Source: Podochytrium sp. JEL0797 (taxonomy: Eukaryota > Chytridiomycota > Chytridiomycetes > Chytridiales > Chytriomycetaceae). From it: a stretch of 33,311 bases of DNA. Of this stretch, positions 28,217 to 33,311 are shown piece by piece. Where the stretch lies: the NCBI GenBank assembly GCA_027596195.1, contig JADGJG010000185.1:1-33311 (forward strand), given 5' to 3'. The notes beneath the pieces are model-generated. The model saw only the letters and a program-made list of their open reading frames with translations. It was not told the DNA's origin and did not search any database. Each line of letters begins with the position of its first letter. Positions within the stretch are counted from its first letter, which is position 1. The position numbers and the translations under genes are program-made.

Positions 28217-28685
28217 ATGGCGTCAACGCTCGTAACCGAGCCGCCGGAAATCCGAGAACGATTGCTCGTCATTGACGACGAGGAACGGCCCCAGAAGCCA
28301 TACACCTGGCTTGGCGAATCACTGATCATCTCGGTGCTTGGGCTCTGCTGTTGTGTAAGTTTAAATAATTGTTGACAGCCATGTTCCCATCACTTTCTCG
28401 ACCCCCTCGCAGTGCACGCTCCCCACCAGTCTTACAGCCGTGTGGTTTGCTTCCAAGGTATGAGCGCAGATAAAAACAACGTGAACGCGGGTGTGCGTTG
28501 CGTGTCGCCAAAATAACAAATTATATTCCAAGATTGACGGACTCTCTGCAAGCGATTCTGAGGCCCAGGCAACGGCACATTCGTATTCACGCACGGCTCG
28601 AATTCTTGTCACTGTGTCTGCTGTGGGATTGGTTGTCTTGTGGGTGCTGTTTGGCGTCGTTGTGTTGCAATTGTTGAGACCGTGA
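28217..28685 (+). CDS. CD225/dispanin (IFITM-superfamily) membrane protein
   Basis: Three exons, 28217-28354, 28413-28457 and 28533-28685; introns of 58 and 75 nt, both phase 0; 111 aa. After an acidic cytosolic start comes the CD225 core: SLIISVLGLCCC, then CTLPTSLTAVWFASK across the first junction, corresponding to the partly membrane-embedded helix with its Cys cluster, and a conserved loop (IDGLSASDSEAQATAHS). The second membrane helix is ILVTVSAVGLVVLWVLFGVV. The family is widespread in eukaryotes and bacteria; animal members curve membranes and regulate fusion, and the Cys residues are palmitoylated. The fungal role is unknown. Its start lies 20 bp after the preceding gene, which leaves almost no promoter of its own. 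Confidence 0.8.
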
Positions 28686-28799
28686 GCCGTGACCTCGAAT
28701 TCGAGCAACAGCTTACGAACGGCCATACGATCCTTCAATCTCTCGTTTTCCGTCGAATTATGGAGAATATCTATTATTTGCAAAAAATCAATGAACCTT

Positions 28800-31700
28800 T
28801 TATGATGATTCTTCGGATTCTTCTCGAACTTCCCCAAGAAACACATCCCCAATCCCAAACAGTTTGTCAAAATCCACCAGACTCTGCCGGGGCGGTTCCT
28901 CCCACCCGCCAAACTCGAGTAATCGCTCCGCGTCCCACAAGGACGTGTTGTCCATATCCATCAAGGCGTCAAAATCAACAAACTCCTTCTCCTCTTGCCC
29001 TTCCTGGTCGGAGAGTTCTTGCATTCTTTCGTTAAAGAACGTGACGAGTTTTTGGGCCACGTCGGGAAACTCTGCGACAACTTTCACGAGGTTGTCTCGA
29101 TGCAGAACGCGGCATTGACAGTCGGAAACGGCAGTGACGGTGGCTCCCCGTTCCATGTCTGCAAACATGGACATTTCTAATTCACAGGCACAATAATTAG
29201 TGAAGGACAAAACAGGTTGACACACCTCACGTACCTCCAAAAAAAGTCCCCGCACTCAAGTATCCCACCACCTCATCCTTCACTTCGATTTGCATCGTGC
29301 CTTCAATCAAAAAATACATTTCGTCCCCTCGTTCGCCTTCCTTCATGACGCATTCGCGGCGAAGAAACGATTTTCGCTCCAACACGTCCGCGAGACTCCG
29401 CAAAAACAGTTCGTTGCGACCATCGTCCAAATCTCGTTGGAAAAACGGCACTTTCATCAAAATGTGTTCGACACCAAATAAGAGGATTTCCTAAAACAGC
29501 GAAATTGGTGAAACCCAGAAGAAGTAAGGAAACAAAGAAAAGGAATAACCTGTCTCAACCACGGATTCAATTCACACAAAATATTGTCCTCATCAAACAC
29601 CTTCCCCTGATACTTCAGCTGAAACGAATTCCTCACCCTCTGCCCTATCCGATTATTATCCAACTCATGCGCCCTCAAGTACTCCCCAAGCCCATCCAAC
29701 GCGACAATAAATTTCCCAGCAGGTCCTTGCCCGCCCACACTCAACGCGCTAATCATCCCCGTGATGGCGGCACTCAAAATCGCACCAGCCATGCACAACA
29801 CGACTTCACTCCACTGCGCGAGGGCCGTGTCTGGGCGCCATGCTTTGAACGTTACGGGAAACGTGTTGGCCATGGACATCCATACACCTTGCACGTATTT
29901 CTGGGTGAAACTCATGGAGGTTGGGTGGATGGGGAGCCATGGGCGGTCTGAGAAGTGGGCGTTGCGGGCAAAGAGGAAAATGAAGCAGCCGCGAAAGTGG
30001 AGGAATACGAGCATGGCGAAGGAGATTGTGAAGAAGGCCATGAAGTTAACTCCGACGCCTAATAATATTTTTTTGACGCTTGAGAAAAAAATAGAAAGAG
30101 GCGGGGGGGGGGGGGGTGTATTTTGTACCAAGAATATCACGCGTTGTATGTGCAATGCGTTTATACAAGGCCGTATTCAAACTCGCCGAAAGTCTCGTGA
30201 GTTTCAATAACCGTATCAAATCAAAGTTGATGAGAGGAATCCCGAAATCCGCGTGAAACTGATTCAACACAATACTCCAAGGAACCGTCGAAACGACATC
30301 AAACAAAAAAGTGGTCGAGACGAGGTTGAGCTCCAACGAAGTCCACTCGTCAAACTCGAATCCTTCATCATCGATCCGCAGCGTGACGAGATTGATGAGC
30401 GCGTCCAAAAAATAAACTCCTGTGAGGACGTAATTCTCTGTGGCACTGATGCCGTCCATGAAGCAGATTTTGGCCGTCATGACGGACAACACGTAAAAGT
30501 AGAAGATGGACATGAGATTGGTCCAGATATTCCTGAATGGGCCGCCGGGGTGCAGTGAGATTCTCGTTGTTTCGATTTCGGTTTGTACCGTCTTGGCGAC
30601 AGACGCGCGAATCTCTCTGACAGGATCGGGAACAGGAAGTTCTGCCTTCACGGGTTCAAAGTGAATCGAGCCCACGGGACTCCTCAGATTCGACAGCCTC
30701 GTTTTCGTATTTTTGCGATCCAAGCTGTTGTTCCTTCCAAGCTGATTATTCTCAGACCGTGTCGAAAATGTGCGGGGCAGAGATTCAAAAGCAGACAAGT
30801 ATTCCGGGGTCTGGAACTGAAGCGAAATCAAACTCTCGTCTGCATCGGAAGCATTGGCCGACATATCCGGACCCGATCTTGACGCGATGGATTTCGTTTT
30901 GCGTCTTAAGGTGGATTTTCGGACTGTGAAGTTGAAATCGGGGAGGAGTCCCTTCTCGTGTCCTTCAAACGAGGACAATAGGTTGGGAGCCGAAGGAAGC
31001 CTTGCGTTGGGCATGGATTGTCTCATGATAATTTCTTTGTAGCTATCGTTTGGATCCATAGGGGGTTCTGATTCATCATGGGAGACACTGATTTCCTTGG
31101 ATTTTACCATGTTCAATGTGATTCTTCGAATTATTCCGCCACCCGTATTCCCAGGTTGATCCCTTCCCTTTTCCGCATCGTCCACAATATGAAGCGATTT
31201 TGTGGATTCTGCACCAGGTACCCGAATCATGCTGCTTTTTCGCCCGAGTTGCTCCTTCTGCGCAAAATCACTTCCAACAACAGGGAGCAAGTTGAAACTG
31301 TTTCGTCTCGACGCAAAGATCCAAGCGGATTTCGGGGCCAAACTTGGGGAGAAAACGGAAACCTGAGAATGACTCGGACGAACGGTTCCTTTCTCATGGT
31401 CTTCAACAATATAGAGGGAGGCGGTCGAAGTGGCGTAGGTGCTACCACCAACGCCGTGCCCCTTCACGACAGGCGCCGTCAACATGGCACTCCGTGGTAG
31501 ATGTGATGGATGGTTCATGGCTGTGTTGGACTTGCTCTCTTCCGATTGTATGCCACTCAACAACGACGACACGTGAACGGAATTGGATTTTGGAAACCCA
31601 TTGCTGCTGCTGCTGCTGCTGCTGGCCACCACCACCGGCGCCCCCGCCACCGCCGCAGATTCATTGAAATTAACGCTCCTCCGTTTCCCAAACCGAAAAT

Positions 31701-32692
31701 CAGGAGACTGCGGCGGTTGAAGGGCACCTGGAACCGTGAGGTGCATTTCGTCCGCGCTCGTGGTGTTGAAGGTGGGTTTTCGGGACGCACTCATTCTCGG
31801 GTCACTGCCTCCTCCACTTCCTCCACCCCCACCTCCATTCGATTTCGCGTTGGTGGTAGTTTCAGTGGTGGAAGGGAAATTCATGGATCCACGTGGGGAT
31901 GCGGACGAGTCGCGTTTTTGTGGTTGTCGAGTCAACATCATGGATTTTGAAATATTCGCCGATTTGGATTCGGAGAACCGAGACGGTGGTAACGCCAGGA
32001 CCGACGTTCTCACTGGTGTGCTCGATTCTTCTGAGACTGCTGAGGCGGCACTGTTGTGAGGAGGGAAGGGTAACTTGCGGAAAGATTCGTCGCTGGTGCC
32101 GCCGCCGTCGGCTGGGGATTGTTCGATTGGATCCAATTTTCGCGATTCTTCGGTTGGGAAAAGTAATAAAGACGCGTCCATGAGGATGGATTCGTTGGCT
32201 GAGGCGGTTTCGGTGTGGGATCGCAGTTCGGCTTCGGCGAGGACGGCCTTTTCCATTTCTTCGGTATAAAAATCAATCAAGAAGCGAACCTGTTGTTTGA
32301 TTTCGAAAGGGGGGAGGGGTGTCAATTTCGTTTGCTCAGAATCACGCGACTTCATTTCTGGGGGGGGGGGCACAAAAAAAGCGCGTAAATGAAAGAAAGG
32401 CCCGCCGAACCTGCGCCTGAATCGTCGCCACAATTACCCGCTGGTCATACACCTGTCCCACCAAACTTTCCATCTCCTGAATCACGATATGCTTCTTGTC
32501 GTTTTCAGACAATTCCGGGTCGTTCAGATCCAATGTTTTCAAGTCAAACACGCGTTGAAGAACGGGGGGAGGGAAATCCGAGTCGGAATGCGTGGTTTGG
32601 AACGTGAAGGAGGTTGCTTCAGTGCCTCGTCTCCGCCGTTTGACATTCGGAGAACAATCTTTACTCAGAATCGAGGAGCCGGATTGATTCAT
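28800..32692 (-). CDS. Six-TM ion channel with cyclic-nucleotide-binding domain and atypical pore
   Basis: Five exons: 32692-32411, 32349-30129, 30058-29550, 29490-29235, 29176-28800; 1214 aa. Residues 1-690 are mostly disordered (Ser, Asn, Pro; a Ser7 run). S1 starts near 702 (NLMSIFYFYVLSVMTAKICF), S2 YVLTGVYFLDALINLVTLRI, S3 around FLFDVVSTVPW, S4 RLLKLTRLSASLNTALYKR with few charges, S5 FMAFFTISFAMLVFLHF. The pore loop reads WMSMANTFPVTFKAWRPD and lacks the GYG or GFG filter of K+ channels. A C-linker and CNBD follow (near 1005-1120): GDEMYFLIEG and the phosphate cassette FFGEMSMF...RGATV with its Glu and Arg, so nucleotide binding looks possible. Related to CNG/HCN/EAG channels in layout. 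The first splice junction, beside a G11 run (plus strand), is the least certain. Confidence 0.86.
31603..31623 (-). repeat. Seven-unit AGC repeat encoding Ser7 in the channel
   Basis: GCT repeated seven times on the plus strand, AGC in the gene, gives seven serines within the disordered N-terminal region. A length-variable coding microsatellite is likely. Confidence 0.8.
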
Positions 32693-32947
32693 TTTTGAAA
32701 TGTAAATCTTTTTTTTTGGGAGGGGCCTAACCCCCTATTAAATGTGCCTTGGCAAAACTTCAATTTTAAAAATTCCAAACACACAGATTAGTAAGTACAG
32801 AAAAAAAAAGAAATATTTTCACTTCGAGAAGAAAACCGTATTTGAGTGTGGATCGTGATAACCACCCGAGGGACCCTGATGTATTGTTGGATCATCCCCT
32901 CTGAGTTGGCCTAATTTTCCAAACTGTTCAAGCGTTTTTTTTCCGCA
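32693..32947. promoter_or_regulatory. Upstream region of the channel gene
   Basis: 255 bp between the channel start codon and the stop of the next minus-strand frame. It is AT-rich with A and T runs. No specific element is recognised. Confidence 0.3.
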
Positions 32948-33311
32948 TTAAACTGGTGAACGGTTTTCCTGAGGCCAGTGGATAATAACTGTTTGGCTGG
33001 CATTCGCAGCAGTTTTTAATCTCCCTGCTGTGGGGCTGGGGACCCGGGTTCGGTCGAAATGCGTGCGTGCGTGTGTGTGTGTGTGTGTGTGTATGTGCCG
33101 TGTCAAAACCATGAAAACGGGGAAGATTTCTCCCTTTTGAACCGCGTATGCAAATAGGAAAAAGAAAAAAGAAGTGGAAAAGAAAGGAGTGAAGATTCCA
33201 GGTGCGGTTCCTCCAAGTGCAATGAGATTGGCGTTTGGATCGCCAATTTTTATCAATCCGTCAAAGTTACAAATATCATAGCCCAGTGAATTCTCATTCG
33301 ATTGGTATCCT
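32948..33311 (-). CDS. Partial open frame at right edge, unidentified
   Basis: On the minus strand a frame is open from the window edge to a stop at 32948 (about 120 codons). The first 45 or so codons read like protein (SLGYDICNFDGLIKIGDPNA, then LIALGG). Further on, the sequence turns into Phe-rich and then HTHTHT repeats produced by the (GT)11 microsatellite, so the true coding end or a splice donor probably lies earlier, around 33180-33130. No family recognised; may be the terminal exon of a gene beyond the window. Confidence 0.3.
   Translation of the reverse strand, partial: GYQSNENSLGYDICNFDGLIKIGDPNANLIALGGTAPGIFTPFFSTSFFFFLFAYAVQKGEIFPVFMVLTRHIHTHTHTHARTHFDRTRVPSPTAGRLKTAANASQTVIIHWPQENRSPV
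33071..33092. repeat. (GT)11 microsatellite
   Basis: Eleven uninterrupted GT units, preceded by GCGT units and followed by ATGTG. Confidence 0.85.

Overview
The window is nuclear DNA of a zoosporic (flagellated) fungus, most likely a chytrid or a close relative. Nearly every gene is broken by short introns (45-99 nt, a few near 190) with GT-AG ends, intergenic gaps are small, and the proteins are of fungal type: secreted multicopper oxidases, a membrane-anchored hevamine-type GH18 chitinase, BCP1 and TMA7. A TMEM17-family protein of the ciliary transition zone and a CNBD ion channel point to a flagellated stage, and MSH4 points to meiosis. The lineage is inferred from gene content; there is no rRNA or other direct marker here. 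All splice sites were placed by reading frame, phase and family alignment, not by transcripts.

Layout. 1-2.9 kb: the end of an unknown gene, a small possible HIRAN-like protein (minus) and a 505-aa low-complexity protein (plus). 2.9-7.4 kb: two tandem multicopper oxidase genes (minus) that share only one intron position. 7.7-9.7 kb: TMA7 (minus) and a type II DnaJ (plus), head to head with 50 bp between start codons. 9.9-13.4 kb: MSH4 with 15 exons (minus). 13.6-15.1 kb: two damaged copies of a BTB-BACK gene (minus). 15.4-17.4 kb: TMEM17-like (minus) and BCP1/BCCIP (plus), again 50 bp apart. 17.45-18.68 kb: no supported gene. 18.7-20.7 kb: a NYN + LOTUS-like protein and the intact BTB-BACK gene (both minus). 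21.1-22.9 kb: the chitinase. 23.2-24.5 kb: a DUF202 and a DUF1279/FAM210-like membrane protein (minus).

24.5-28.2 kb is the most unusual part. A 149-bp direct repeat (about 95% identical) occurs twice. Each copy is followed by a different gene (a SAM methyltransferase, then an orphan ORF that starts at the repeat edge), then by a related leader and a paralogous Ser/Thr-rich protein with a C-terminal Cys motif. The same C-x2-C...F...C pattern ends the nearby BTB-BACK proteins, so four neighbouring ORFs from two otherwise unlike families share one C-terminal module. 28.2-32.7 kb: a CD225/dispanin protein (plus) and a 1214-aa six-TM channel with a cyclic-nucleotide-binding domain (minus) whose pore lacks the K+ selectivity filter. 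The right edge holds an unidentified open frame and a (GT)11 repeat.

Functionally the window mixes housekeeping (TMA7, DnaJ, BCP1), sexual-cycle (MSH4), flagellar/signalling (TMEM17, channel) and secreted or cell-wall genes (two oxidases, chitinase), with one fast-changing accessory block (BTB copies and the duplicated cassettes).
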